This document shows positions 26,207-34,703 of a stretch of DNA of 64,000 nucleotides, piece after piece (the stretch's first letter is position 1; every line of letters starts with the position of its first letter). This DNA comes from Tunturibacter gelidoferens. Lineage in GTDB: Bacteria > Acidobacteriota > Terriglobia > Terriglobales > Acidobacteriaceae. Under the pieces are notes generated by a model. That model searched no databases. It worked only from the letters and a program-made list of their open reading frames with translations, and had not been told where the DNA came from. The position numbers and the translations under genes are program-made. The stretch covers positions 4,526,001 through 4,590,000 of the forward strand of contig NZ_CP132938.1 in assembly GCF_040358255.1 (NCBI RefSeq). The letters are read 5' to 3'.

Positions 26207-26968
26207 CTACTGTTTGAGGTAAGCGATCAAGTCCCGCCGCTCTTCTGCCTTGGGAACGCTAAAGCTCATATTGTTGTCCGGAACCATCAAATCGGGATCG
26301 CTCAACCACTTCTCCAGGGTCGCATCGTTCCAAGTCACGGCAGAATTTTTCAAGCCCATGGAATAAGTAAATCCCGCAATGATCCCGGCCCTTCTGCCAT
26401 ACACTCCGGCCAACCTCGGTCCCTCCCGGTCGACAGCCATCGCATGGCAGCCTGTGCACCGCTTCTCAAACACTGCTTTACCCCGCACCGCATCGCCATC
26501 CCCAGCCAATGTCGCCTCGCTCCCACCCGAACTCTTGCCGAGCATAGACAGCGTTTGCACATCGGCCTTGGAAAGCTTTGCATTCCAGTGCAGCAACCGA
26601 TACTGCAGCGGAGGCATTTCCCCGCTCTTTGCCTCTTCGAAGATCTTCGCAGTCAAAACCTCCTGCTTATCCGCCGGCATCTGCTCCCAGTATGAGAGGT
26701 CCATCTTCTTGCGTGCCTCGATGATGTCGCGCTCGATCAGCCACGATCCTGGAGCGATCCGCGCATATACTGGCCAGCGAGTCTCGCTCGAGTGGCAGTC
26801 CGCACACTTGTTCACCAGCACCGCCTTTGCGTCTGCCGGCATAGTCGCACCCTCCAGCAGCGTGCCGAGCCCCTTCGCCGGCTCGACACGCGGATTCCCA
26901 AACGGATGAACATACCCCAAAGCAACTACTACGGCTACGGTCAATGCCGCAGCAGTCCACGGGCGCAC
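26207..26968 (-). CDS. Membrane-anchored dihaem c-type cytochrome (haem-binding domain plus cytochrome c)
   Basis: 253 residues from a GTG start. An N-terminal helix (PWTAAALTVAVVVALGYVHPF) anchors or exports the protein. The first domain holds KCADCHSSETRWPVYA, the haem-binding-domain signature, with a downstream MPPLQYRLLHW axial Met candidate. The second holds RCTGCHAMAVDREGPRLAGVYGRRAG with a C-terminal MVPDNNMSF methionine ligand, a class I cytochrome c. It would carry electrons in the periplasm. Its GTG shares one base with the stop of the upstream phosphoesterase gene (TAGTG), so the two are cotranslated. Confidence 0.9.
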   Translation of the reverse strand: MRPWTAAALTVAVVVALGYVHPFGNPRVEPAKGLGTLLEGATMPADAKAVLVNKCADCHSSETRWPVYARIAPGSWLIERDIIEARKKMDLSYWEQMPADKQEVLTAKIFEEAKSGEMPPLQYRLLHWNAKLSKADVQTLSMLGKSSGGSEATLAGDGDAVRGKAVFEKRCTGCHAMAVDREGPRLAGVYGRRAGIIAGFTYSMGLKNSAVTWNDATLEKWLSDPDLMVPDNNMSFSVPKAEERRDLIAYLKQ

Positions 26969-27969
26969 TAGACAGTCCCCGCCAGGTTCGTGTCGACAAT
27001 AGCCAGATGAGTATGTCCTCGAACGACCTTGACTTTGGTCACTCCAAGCACACTCTCCAGCTTGCCCGCTGGAACCATCATCGGCCCTGGGTTCGGCGCT
27101 GCTCCCGGTGCAGGCTGCGGAAACGCCGTCGCCATTGCCGTGTGGAAGGCCACATTGCCTTCAACCTTTTGCACCACCTGGTGGATGTGACCGTTCAGAA
27201 CCGTCACCGAACCAAAGGGCTTCAGCATGGCCAGCGCCTGCTCTCCATCCTTCGTGCCCCATCCCCACTTCTCATAGACCATCCACAAAGGAATATGCGC
27301 GAAGACCACGATAGGGGTCGAGTGGCTCAACCCGGCCAGGTCAGACTTCAGCCACTTCAATTGGTCATCGCCCATATTCCCCATCGCATCTACTTGCACG
27401 CAGTTGTTCAAGCCTACAAAGTGAACCCCTTTGTGGTTGTAGCTGTACCAACCATTGCCCACAGTGCCCTTGCCAAAACGTTGTTTGTACTGCGCACCAT
27501 CGTCGATATAGTCGTGCTCTCCCGGCACATAGAACACTTCGTTCTTGAACCCTTTAATGACCTGCGACGCGGTATCGAACTCCGCTGCTTTCGAATTCTG
27601 CGTGATGTCGCCGGTGTGAAGCATGAAATCGGGGGCCTTCATGCCGGCAGGCACAATATTGGCCCTGTCAATCGCCTTCTTCAGCGTTCCTGTTACATCC
27701 GGGTTGGCACCTTTATTGAAACCAATGTGGCTGTCGCTAATCTGCACAAAGGAGAAGTCTTCCACCTTACCAACCCCAGCAGCAGCACCACCCTTCATCG
27801 TCTGCGCTAACAACGTCGAAGTTGGCACGCCGCCAGCCATCGACCACAGGAGCCCTGTGCCGGCCCATGCCATACACCCTAAAAAATTGCGCCGATCGAT
27901 GCCATCTCCCGCGGATCGCGCAGCACCCTGGTCTGCTCGCATTACTTCGTCTTCTTTGAACCGACTCAT
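26968..27969 (-). CDS. Tat-exported calcineurin-like metallophosphoesterase
   Basis: 333 residues. The N-terminus has DRRNFLGCMAWAGTGLLWS, a twin-arginine-type signal. The metallophosphoesterase motifs are all present in order: QISDSHIG, LHTGDITQN, YVPGEHDYI (the family usually has GNHD; here Glu replaces Asn), VVFAHIPLW and LNGHIHQ. The start ATG has GGAG 7 nt upstream. It forms a coupled pair with the following cytochrome c, an uncommon partnership. The Asn-to-Glu change at the catalytic GNHD motif occurs in some secreted subfamilies, so activity cannot be excluded. Confidence 0.9.
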   Translation of the reverse strand: MSRFKEDEVMRADQGAARSAGDGIDRRNFLGCMAWAGTGLLWSMAGGVPTSTLLAQTMKGGAAAGVGKVEDFSFVQISDSHIGFNKGANPDVTGTLKKAIDRANIVPAGMKAPDFMLHTGDITQNSKAAEFDTASQVIKGFKNEVFYVPGEHDYIDDGAQYKQRFGKGTVGNGWYSYNHKGVHFVGLNNCVQVDAMGNMGDDQLKWLKSDLAGLSHSTPIVVFAHIPLWMVYEKWGWGTKDGEQALAMLKPFGSVTVLNGHIHQVVQKVEGNVAFHTAMATAFPQPAPGAAPNPGPMMVPAGKLESVLGVTKVKVVRGHTHLAIVDTNLAGTV

Positions 27970-28457
27970 ATCAAGCTCCGTTTGTTTTTGATCGCCAACA
28001 CCCTCCTAAACTGGCGAGACGCGCGTTTATTCCCGTCCGTCCAAAAAAAAGCGCGAGGAATAATCCGTCATCATTATGGTTAGCAAAGATGTCTGTTTGT
28101 CTGCTGTAGCCGAGGGACGGCAAGTCTCGCGCTCATTTCTAGAACGCTGTAAATCCCATGGAATAAATCCGCCTCTCATCTTTAGTTTGAGGAGTGATAC
28201 AAGACTTCTCTTCAGCCAAGGTTCCGACATGCGTTTTCGCTACCAATCCTTGATATTCGTCTCATGCTGATCCTCACACCATGACCCCTGAAACCGTACA
28301 CAACGCCCGTTCCTCCATCCCCCGGGCATCCTGCTCGCCTGACTTTGCTATGATCCTCAAAGCTGCTGAGCCTGGTAGTCGTTGGGATCAATCCTGGTCT
28401 GGGTCCGCCCCCTGGACCGCAGTCCATAACCCCAGCCAGCTCGAGGCAAACCGCACC
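27970..28457. other. Long intergenic region between divergent phosphoesterase and sigma-factor genes
   Basis: 488 bp. It presumably holds promoters for both directions. Two short frames overlap on opposite strands (28076-28270 plus, 28027-28230 minus), but neither has a ribosome site or recognisable protein features. An A-run at about 28043 is the only simple sequence. No tRNA or hairpin terminator was recognised. Confidence 0.4.
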
Positions 28458-28994
28458 ATGCTCTCTGAAAACACCCGCAGCGCAGACTTCGAGCGACTCG
28501 CGCTTCCTCTCTTCGCATCGCTCTACAACCACGCCTTCTGGCTCACTCATGATCATGCCGAGGCCGAAGATCTCGTGCAGGAGACCTTCTCCAAGGCTCT
28601 CCGTGCCTTCGACTCCTTCCAGTCCGGCACCAACTTCAAGGCCTGGGTCTTCCGCATTCTTCGAAACACCTTTCTCACCTCGCGCACTGGCATCGCCGCC
28701 TCCCGCACCGTCTACCTCGAAGACAATCCCGAAACACTCGACACCACCAACGCTGGCCCCACCCCGGAAGACACTCTCATTCGTCTCGACAACCAGGCCG
28801 CTCTCAACATCGCACTCGATCAGCTTCCGTCACAACTTCGCGAAGTTTTGCTCCTCTGCGACGTTGAAGAGATCAAATACAAAGACATCGCCCTCATCCT
28901 CGACGTCCCCATCGGCACGGTTATGTCGCGCGTTTCACGCGCCCGCAGCACCCTCCGTCAACTCTTGCAACCGCAATTTGGGGAATCCCTATGA
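28458..28994 (+). CDS. ECF-type RNA polymerase sigma factor
   Basis: 178 residues from the ATG at 28458 (GAGG upstream); the frame is open to 28281 but the extra residues do not resemble a sigma factor. Region 2 is visible as LYNHAFWLTHDHAEAEDLVQETFSKALRAFDSFQ and FKAWVFRILRNTFL. Region 4 is LDQLPSQLREVLLLCDVEEIKYKDIALILDVPIGTVMSRVSRARSTLRQLL. This is a typical two-domain group 4 factor directing transcription of a regulon unknown here. It overlaps its downstream anti-sigma gene by 4 bp (ATGA), so they are translated together. Confidence 0.93.
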   Translation: MLSENTRSADFERLALPLFASLYNHAFWLTHDHAEAEDLVQETFSKALRAFDSFQSGTNFKAWVFRILRNTFLTSRTGIAASRTVYLEDNPETLDTTNAGPTPEDTLIRLDNQAALNIALDQLPSQLREVLLLCDVEEIKYKDIALILDVPIGTVMSRVSRARSTLRQLLQPQFGESL

Positions 28995-29797
28995 ATCAGA
29001 TGTCGCAAAACAATCGGTCAATGGAACATCTCAATCCAGACGAGCTCAACGCCTTTATCGACGGCGAACTCTCATCGAGCGAGCAGGACGGAATTCAGCT
29101 TCATCTCTCCACCTGCCATGCCTGCACGCTCCGCGTCCTCTCCGCGACACGACTCAAGGCCGCCACCGCCCGCGCCGGGCAACGATTCGCCCCGCCGCCC
29201 GAAGCCCTCGCCCGCCTTACCACCCGGCTCCATTCGCACCAAACGCAGACCGCGCAAACGCAACCGAAAACGTTTGCAACCATCTCTCACTTCCGTCCCG
29301 CAGTCTGGACAGCCCTCGCTGCGGGTATCCTTCTTACCCTCTCACTCCTCGGTTGGCGTCAGCTGCATCCAATCAACAACCTCGCCGCAGAACTCCTCGA
29401 CCAGCACCTCGCAACTCTCTCCAACGGAGCGGCCCCACAAGTCATCTCGACCGATCGGCACACCGTTAAACCGTGGTTTCAAGGTCGTCTTCCCTTTAGC
29501 TTCAACCTTCCCGACTCCCTGCCGCCCGATACCATCCTAAAAGGAGCCGACCTCACCTACCTCAACGGACAACCGGCCGCACTGCTCCTCTTCACCATTC
29601 ACAGACATGAAGTCTCCATCTTCCTAACGCAACGATCCACCAGCCCAACCCTCACAACACTGCCCAATACACGTGCAGGTTTCAATCTCCAAACCGCCAC
29701 CACATCAGACCTGCGTATTGTTGCCGTCAGCGACGTCAATCCCGCCGACCTCGATCTCCTGGTGGCCGCCTTGGTTCATATACAAAAATCCGCGTGA
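28991..29797 (+). CDS. Anti-sigma factor with zinc-binding zf-HC2 domain and single membrane helix
   Basis: 268 residues. The N-terminal domain has LNPDELNAFIDGELSSSEQDGIQLHLSTCHAC with the His-x3-Cys-x2-Cys zinc motif of anti-sigma ZAS domains. A transmembrane helix (AVWTALAAGILLTLSLLGW) near residues 105-125 places the rest outside. The extracytoplasmic domain resembles no known sensor but carries a beta-rich pattern. By family, it holds the upstream sigma factor inactive until a signal, often redox or envelope stress, releases it. The ATGA overlap with the sigma gene supports the pairing. Confidence 0.9.
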   Translation: MNQMSQNNRSMEHLNPDELNAFIDGELSSSEQDGIQLHLSTCHACTLRVLSATRLKAATARAGQRFAPPPEALARLTTRLHSHQTQTAQTQPKTFATISHFRPAVWTALAAGILLTLSLLGWRQLHPINNLAAELLDQHLATLSNGAAPQVISTDRHTVKPWFQGRLPFSFNLPDSLPPDTILKGADLTYLNGQPAALLLFTIHRHEVSIFLTQRSTSPTLTTLPNTRAGFNLQTATTSDLRIVAVSDVNPADLDLLVAALVHIQKSA

Positions 29798-29863
29798 TCG
29801 AACGAAGTCCCTCTTGGGCACAAACGAAATCCTCCGTATCTAAGCCTCATCGTTTGCAAAATC

Positions 29864-31468
29864 TCACACAATAGGAGGGGGCGCGGTCGGATATTTAGTA
29901 CCCTGAGGAATGTACTGGGCTGCAAGCGCGCCAAAGATTCTCACCTGCTCCTCGACCCACGCTGCATCCTTGCCGAGTTCTCTAGCGAGTAAAGATGCGA
30001 CCTCAGGCGCTATCGCTATTGCGGCACGCGCGTTCAATAGGAGCGCACGAGTGCGCCGCGCTAGTGCATCGTCCAACGTGCGAGACATCTCGTTTCGTGC
30101 GGCCCAAACGACCTCTGCGGCAATGTAAGGAAGATCAGGATGCAGCGGTTTGGCGAGCTCCGGGTTTTCTTTTGCAAGTTCAAGAATTGCTGGAGCGTCT
30201 GCTCCATATACTGACAAACTGCCAAATTCCTCAGGGTGCTGATGGTAGCCGTGAAGATGCATAGTAGCCGTAACACAAGGCCTTTCGTCAAGTCGCCCGA
30301 GCGTAGTGGCGTGGTCGACACAATCTTCGGCCATATGTCGATAGGTCGTCCACTTCCCACCGACGATTGTGAGCAGACCGGAGTGGTCAATGTGAATCGT
30401 GTAGTCGCGAGAGAGCGAGGAAGTTTTTCCATCGCTGGCTCCAGCAGCCTTTACTAACGGCCGTATGCCGACATAAACGCTGAGAATATCCTCTCGAGTC
30501 GGCTTGTGGCTCAGGTAGCGGCCCGCAGTCTCAAGGACGAACTCGATCTCTTCCTCAAAGGGTAGCGGCTCGTACGATACCGTCTCGATGGGCGTATCCG
30601 TGGTACCGACCAGAGTGCGGTTGTGCCAAGGGACAGCAAACAGTACGCGTCCATCGTCGGTATGGGGTACCAGCAGAGCCGTGTCCCCGATCAGGAAGGA
30701 CCGGTCGAACATAAGATGAATCCCCTGGCTGGGTGCCATCATTTGCTCGGCCCCGGGTTCGGCGAACCGGCGAATTTCATCAGTGAAGATGCCTGTGGCA
30801 TTCACCACGCAACGAGCCGTAATTTCATACTTTTCTCCGCTTTCACCATCTACCGCCACCACCCCTTGCACGAACCCCGACTCATCTTTCTTCAGCTCGA
30901 TAACGCCTGCGTAGTTCAACAGGGCCGCTCCATGCTCTGCGGCAGTTGTCATCAGATTGATCAGGAGACGCGTGTCATCAAACTGCCCGTCGTGGTACAT
31001 CACCCCGCCGCGCAAGCCGTCCTTGCGAATCGTGGGCAAAAGCTGCATCGTCTCTTCGAGTGAAAGTACCTTGGATGCGCCGAAGCTGTATTTGCCTGCA
31101 AGAAAGTCGTAGACCTTCATCCCAATTCCGTAGAACGGCGCCTCCCACCAGGAGTAGTTTGGAACGATAAATTTCAGGTCTTTCACGATGTGTGGAGCGT
31201 TCCGCAGGAGGATTCCCCGCTCCTTCAACGCTTCCATCACAAGCGAGACGTTCCCTTGCTCAAGATAGCGGACGCCACCATGAACGAGCTTGGTTGCGCG
31301 ACTCGAGGTTCCTTTGCCAAAGTCTTCCCGCTCCAGAAGCAGCACGTCATAACCTCGCGATGCTGCGTCGACGGCAACTCCGGCCCCTGTAGCTCCTCCG
31401 CCGATCACCACAATGTCCCAGGGTTCTTTCCTGTTCCGTACACGGGCTACCATCTCATCGCGATTCAT
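29864..31468 (-). CDS. glpD: Aerobic glycerol-3-phosphate dehydrogenase (FAD)
   Basis: 534 residues from the ATG at 31466-31468 with AGGAG five bases upstream. The FAD-binding start is IVVIGGGATGAGVAVDAASRGYDVLLLE, followed by SSRATKLVHGGVRYLEQGN, both hallmarks of GlpD, and a C-terminal DAO_C domain. The enzyme oxidises glycerol-3-phosphate to dihydroxyacetone phosphate at the membrane and passes electrons to quinone. The ATG overlaps the stop of glpK (ATGA), and the gene order glpF-glpK-glpD defines a glycerol-use operon. Confidence 0.96.
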   Translation of the reverse strand: MNRDEMVARVRNRKEPWDIVVIGGGATGAGVAVDAASRGYDVLLLEREDFGKGTSSRATKLVHGGVRYLEQGNVSLVMEALKERGILLRNAPHIVKDLKFIVPNYSWWEAPFYGIGMKVYDFLAGKYSFGASKVLSLEETMQLLPTIRKDGLRGGVMYHDGQFDDTRLLINLMTTAAEHGAALLNYAGVIELKKDESGFVQGVVAVDGESGEKYEITARCVVNATGIFTDEIRRFAEPGAEQMMAPSQGIHLMFDRSFLIGDTALLVPHTDDGRVLFAVPWHNRTLVGTTDTPIETVSYEPLPFEEEIEFVLETAGRYLSHKPTREDILSVYVGIRPLVKAAGASDGKTSSLSRDYTIHIDHSGLLTIVGGKWTTYRHMAEDCVDHATTLGRLDERPCVTATMHLHGYHQHPEEFGSLSVYGADAPAILELAKENPELAKPLHPDLPYIAAEVVWAARNEMSRTLDDALARRTRALLLNARAAIAIAPEVASLLARELGKDAAWVEEQVRIFGALAAQYIPQGTKYPTAPPPIV

Positions 31469-32961
31469 CTGCTCTCCTTGTTCCAGTGGCGAGAACGCTC
31501 GACGGCTTCTCTCCAATTTTCCTGCAGCTTTTGCATATGCTTCTTATCGGTCTTCGGCTCGAAGAGCGTATCAGCCTTGCGATGTTGTTCCAACTCATCG
31601 ATGCTATTCCAGAATCCGCTGGAGAGACCGGCCAGATAGGCAGCACCCAGCGCAGTCGTCTCAAGCACAGCTGGGCGGTGAACCGGGACACCCAACAGGT
31701 CGGCCTGAAACTGCATGAGGTCGTCGTTGGCTGCGGCTCCCCCATCTACGCGAAGCTCCGTGAAGGGATTTTTTGTATCGGAGTCCATCACTCGAAGAAC
31801 GTCCGCAACCTGAAATGCGATGCTCTCGATGGCGGCTCTCGCTATGTGGGCGATTTGTGTACCGCGCTGCAGGCCAATGATCAGGCCTCGTGCCTGCGCA
31901 TCCCAGTACGGCGCTCCAAGACCGGTAAAGGCCGGAACAAAAACCACACCATCCGAGTCAGGCACAGAGGCCGCAATTGCCTCCACCTCCGATGACTTCC
32001 GGAAAAACTTCATATTGTCTCGAAGCCACTGCACCACCGCTCCGCCGATGAAGATGCTGCCCTCAAGCGCATAGGCCAGCTTCCGATCGGTGCTACACGC
32101 AAGCGTTGTAATCAGCCGGTGGCCCGAAAGCGCGAACTTACCGCCAATATGCTGCAGCAGGAAGCAACCCGTACCATAGGTATTTTTGGCGTCGCCAGGA
32201 GAGACACAAAGCTGCCCAAACAAGGCCGACTGCTGGTCGCCAGCGATTCCTGCGATCTCTACCTCGCCTAGACCAAGCGAGGTCGTCACCTGCCCTACGT
32301 TCTCGTTCGACCAGACAACTTCAGGCAAAAGACTCTTTGGAATATTGAAGAGCTTCAGCAGATCGTCGTCCCACCGGTCCTCAACGATGTTGTAGAGAAG
32401 CGTCCGCGACGCATTAGTGCGGTCTGTGATGTGACGTTTCCCACTAGTCAAATTCCACACCAGCCAGCTATCGACTGTCCCAAAGGCGAGTTTTCCTGCC
32501 TCGGCACGAGCACGCGCTCCACCAACATTCTCCAGTATCCAGGCGACTTTGCTCGCGGAGAAGTAAGGGCTCAACAAGAGTCCTGTCTTCTGACGCACCG
32601 TCTCCTCCACCCCATCGTCGGAAAGCTTCTTGGTCAGAGCAGCGGTACGGCTATCCTGCCAGACGATCGCGTTATAAACCGGCTTCCCCGTCTCGCGATC
32701 CCAGACGACGGTAGTCTCCCGCTGATTGGTAATCCCAAGTGCGATGACATCTCTTGGGCGTACTCGCGCTTTGCCCATCACCTCAACCGCAGTGCCGAGC
32801 TGCGAGGTGAGAATGTCAAAAGGATCATGCTCTACCCAGCCACTGTTCGGATAGATCTGCGGAAACTCGTGCGATGCAGTCCCCGCGATCTGTCCGTCGT
32901 GGTCGAAGAGGATGGCGCGGGAGCTCGTCGTTCCTTGATCGAGCGAAAGTACATACTTCAT
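31465..32961 (-). CDS. glpK: Glycerol kinase
   Basis: 498 residues, FGGY carbohydrate kinase family. The N-terminus has LSLDQGTTSSRAILFDHDG; GIAGDQQSALFGQLC and FVPAFTGLGAPYWDAQARG are glycerol-kinase signatures. It phosphorylates glycerol to glycerol-3-phosphate with ATP. The start is preceded by GGAGACAAG, a good ribosome site. It lies 52 bp after glpF and overlaps glpD by 4 bp. Confidence 0.97.
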   Translation of the reverse strand: MKYVLSLDQGTTSSRAILFDHDGQIAGTASHEFPQIYPNSGWVEHDPFDILTSQLGTAVEVMGKARVRPRDVIALGITNQRETTVVWDRETGKPVYNAIVWQDSRTAALTKKLSDDGVEETVRQKTGLLLSPYFSASKVAWILENVGGARARAEAGKLAFGTVDSWLVWNLTSGKRHITDRTNASRTLLYNIVEDRWDDDLLKLFNIPKSLLPEVVWSNENVGQVTTSLGLGEVEIAGIAGDQQSALFGQLCVSPGDAKNTYGTGCFLLQHIGGKFALSGHRLITTLACSTDRKLAYALEGSIFIGGAVVQWLRDNMKFFRKSSEVEAIAASVPDSDGVVFVPAFTGLGAPYWDAQARGLIIGLQRGTQIAHIARAAIESIAFQVADVLRVMDSDTKNPFTELRVDGGAAANDDLMQFQADLLGVPVHRPAVLETTALGAAYLAGLSSGFWNSIDELEQHRKADTLFEPKTDKKHMQKLQENWREAVERSRHWNKESR

Positions 32962-33013
32962 CTTGTCTCCTTTGATGCTCGTGGCTTGAAGGACGACTTA
33001 CCTGCATCGAACG

Positions 33014-33823
33014 TTATGCCTTCATGGCGTCGAGCAATGCTTTCTTTCTCGCTGGCAGAAAGGGCCGGATCAGAAGTTGGTAGGTTCCGCCGCCCACAAG
33101 TCCTCCGAGCAGCGGCGCGACGATTGGAATCCACCAATAACTCTGTGGCGACGGCAACGCAGAAGCGCCCCAGCCCATGAGAAAACAGAACAGTCGCGGT
33201 CCAAAATCGCGAGCAGGATTGATCGCCCAGGCCTCCAGGTAACCCATCGAAGCGCCAATCAACGCCACCAGAAAACCAATCATCAACGCTCCCGCATTCG
33301 CACCGGGCGCCATTTCGTTGTACTGCTCAGTAATCGCGAAAATGCCAAAGATCAAAAATGCAGTCAGGATGATCTCGTCGCTAAAGGCGTGCATGGGCGT
33401 AATCGCCAGGCCGGGGTGAGTGAAGAAGACCCCCGCAGCCCCGCCGGCCGCTCTCGTAAGGTGATTCGTCAGATTGAAGTTGTCGATCACTGGGGAGAAC
33501 AGTGTGTATACGATCCCCGCGCCCAGAAAGGCTCCGGTCACTTGCGCAAGGCAATACGGGATCACTTTACTCCAGGAAAACCGCCGGTATACCGCGAGTG
33601 CCAGCGTAACAGCCGGATTACCGTGGCAACCACTCACCGAAGTCGTCGTATAGATAGCGATCGTTACGGCCAGCCCCCACGCAATGCACACTCCCCAATA
33701 TGCCTGCTGGTAGGGGCTTGGACTATAGAGCGTGTACATTGCCGCGACCGAGTCGCCGAAGGCAATAATGATAAACATAGCCATTGCTTCCGATATCAGT
33801 TGCCCCGCGAACGTCTTACTCAT
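33014..33823 (-). CDS. glpF: Glycerol uptake facilitator (aquaglyceroporin)
   Basis: 269 residues with six membrane helices and the two half-helix NPA motifs: GCHGNPAVTLALAVY and WAINPARDFGPRLFCF. The Asp after the second NPAR is the mark of glycerol-conducting channels. It lets glycerol diffuse across the inner membrane, where glpK behind it traps it. It is the first gene of the glpFKD operon, so the promoter should be upstream of 33823; no glpR repressor is nearby. Confidence 0.95.
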   Translation of the reverse strand: MSKTFAGQLISEAMAMFIIIAFGDSVAAMYTLYSPSPYQQAYWGVCIAWGLAVTIAIYTTTSVSGCHGNPAVTLALAVYRRFSWSKVIPYCLAQVTGAFLGAGIVYTLFSPVIDNFNLTNHLTRAAGGAAGVFFTHPGLAITPMHAFSDEIILTAFLIFGIFAITEQYNEMAPGANAGALMIGFLVALIGASMGYLEAWAINPARDFGPRLFCFLMGWGASALPSPQSYWWIPIVAPLLGGLVGGGTYQLLIRPFLPARKKALLDAMKA

Positions 33824-34044
33824 GCAGCGTTTTCTCCTGGCTTGCTGTTCGATTTATCTCACTCGGGAAGAGCCACAAAAGTCGGAATTGCGGCTGCCCG
33901 CTCGTTCGCCATTATCTACATTTTTTTCATTGCGCGGAGGGTTGCCGCATAATGCTGGTCAAAATCCGGATATCGACGAAGTTCTTCGTCCACTCCTCGT
34001 TGCTCCTTCTAATCCCGCATAATGGAAGATTAGGGAGTCTTCGC

Positions 34045-34686
34045 ATGGGTTTATTCAGCAAAAAGATAAAGCAGGAACACAAGATCATGCTCCAGCATGA
34101 TCGCGCCGCCGGGACGCTCCAACCCGAGTCACACCGCGCCACCCCCGAGTGCCCCCAGCCCGAGCGTTGGAGCATGATCGACTCCATGACCGCCGAGCTC
34201 GAGGTCCTGGAGTTCCTTGCTACTCTGGTCACAACCATAAAGCCCATGCTGGTCGTTGAAACAGGATCTTTCCTCGGCGTTTCCACAGAATGGATTGCGA
34301 AGGGCCTCGAACGCAACGGCTTCGGCAAGGTCATCAGCTGCGAGTTTGACCCGGTCGTTTACGCTCGCGCGAAGGAACGACTTGAAGCGTCCCCGCTCAA
34401 GCCCTGGATCGAACTTCGCAACCAGTCCAGCCTTGAGATGAAGATCGACGGCACGATCGATCTCTTCTTCTCGGACTCCGACATGCCTATCCGCGAGCAG
34501 GAGGTCAAGCGCTTTCTCCCCCAGATCAATCCCAATGGCCTCATCCTCATGCACGACGCCAGTTCGCACCACAAAGTCGTCCGTGACGCGGCGAAGTCGA
34601 TGGAATCGGAAGGTCTTCTCTCCGTCATCTTCTTACCTACCCCTCGCGGTCTTGTCATCGCGCAGCCTCGCGTCGGCCGCAGCTAA
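34045..34686 (+). CDS. Class I SAM-dependent methyltransferase (O-methyltransferase-like)
   Basis: 213 residues from the ATG at 34045, with GGGAG 7 nt before it. Motif I is MLVVETGSFLGVSTEWIAKGL, with VISCEFDPVVYARAKERL for the acidic ribose contact and IDLFFSDSDMPIREQEVKRFL, then GLILMHDASSHH. The layout resembles CmcI/O-methyltransferase-type enzymes. Substrate unknown. It is followed after 17 bp by a GT-C glycosyltransferase, so the two may be cotranscribed in an envelope-sugar function. Confidence 0.8.
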   Translation: MGLFSKKIKQEHKIMLQHDRAAGTLQPESHRATPECPQPERWSMIDSMTAELEVLEFLATLVTTIKPMLVVETGSFLGVSTEWIAKGLERNGFGKVISCEFDPVVYARAKERLEASPLKPWIELRNQSSLEMKIDGTIDLFFSDSDMPIREQEVKRFLPQINPNGLILMHDASSHHKVVRDAAKSMESEGLLSVIFLPTPRGLVIAQPRVGRS

Positions 34687-34703
34687 ACGCGGGGAATCAG
34701 CGA

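Noticed and set aside
28027-28270. Two short overlapping frames on opposite strands in the region before the sigma factor
   Set aside because: No ribosome site, signal or family resemblance in either; likely chance.
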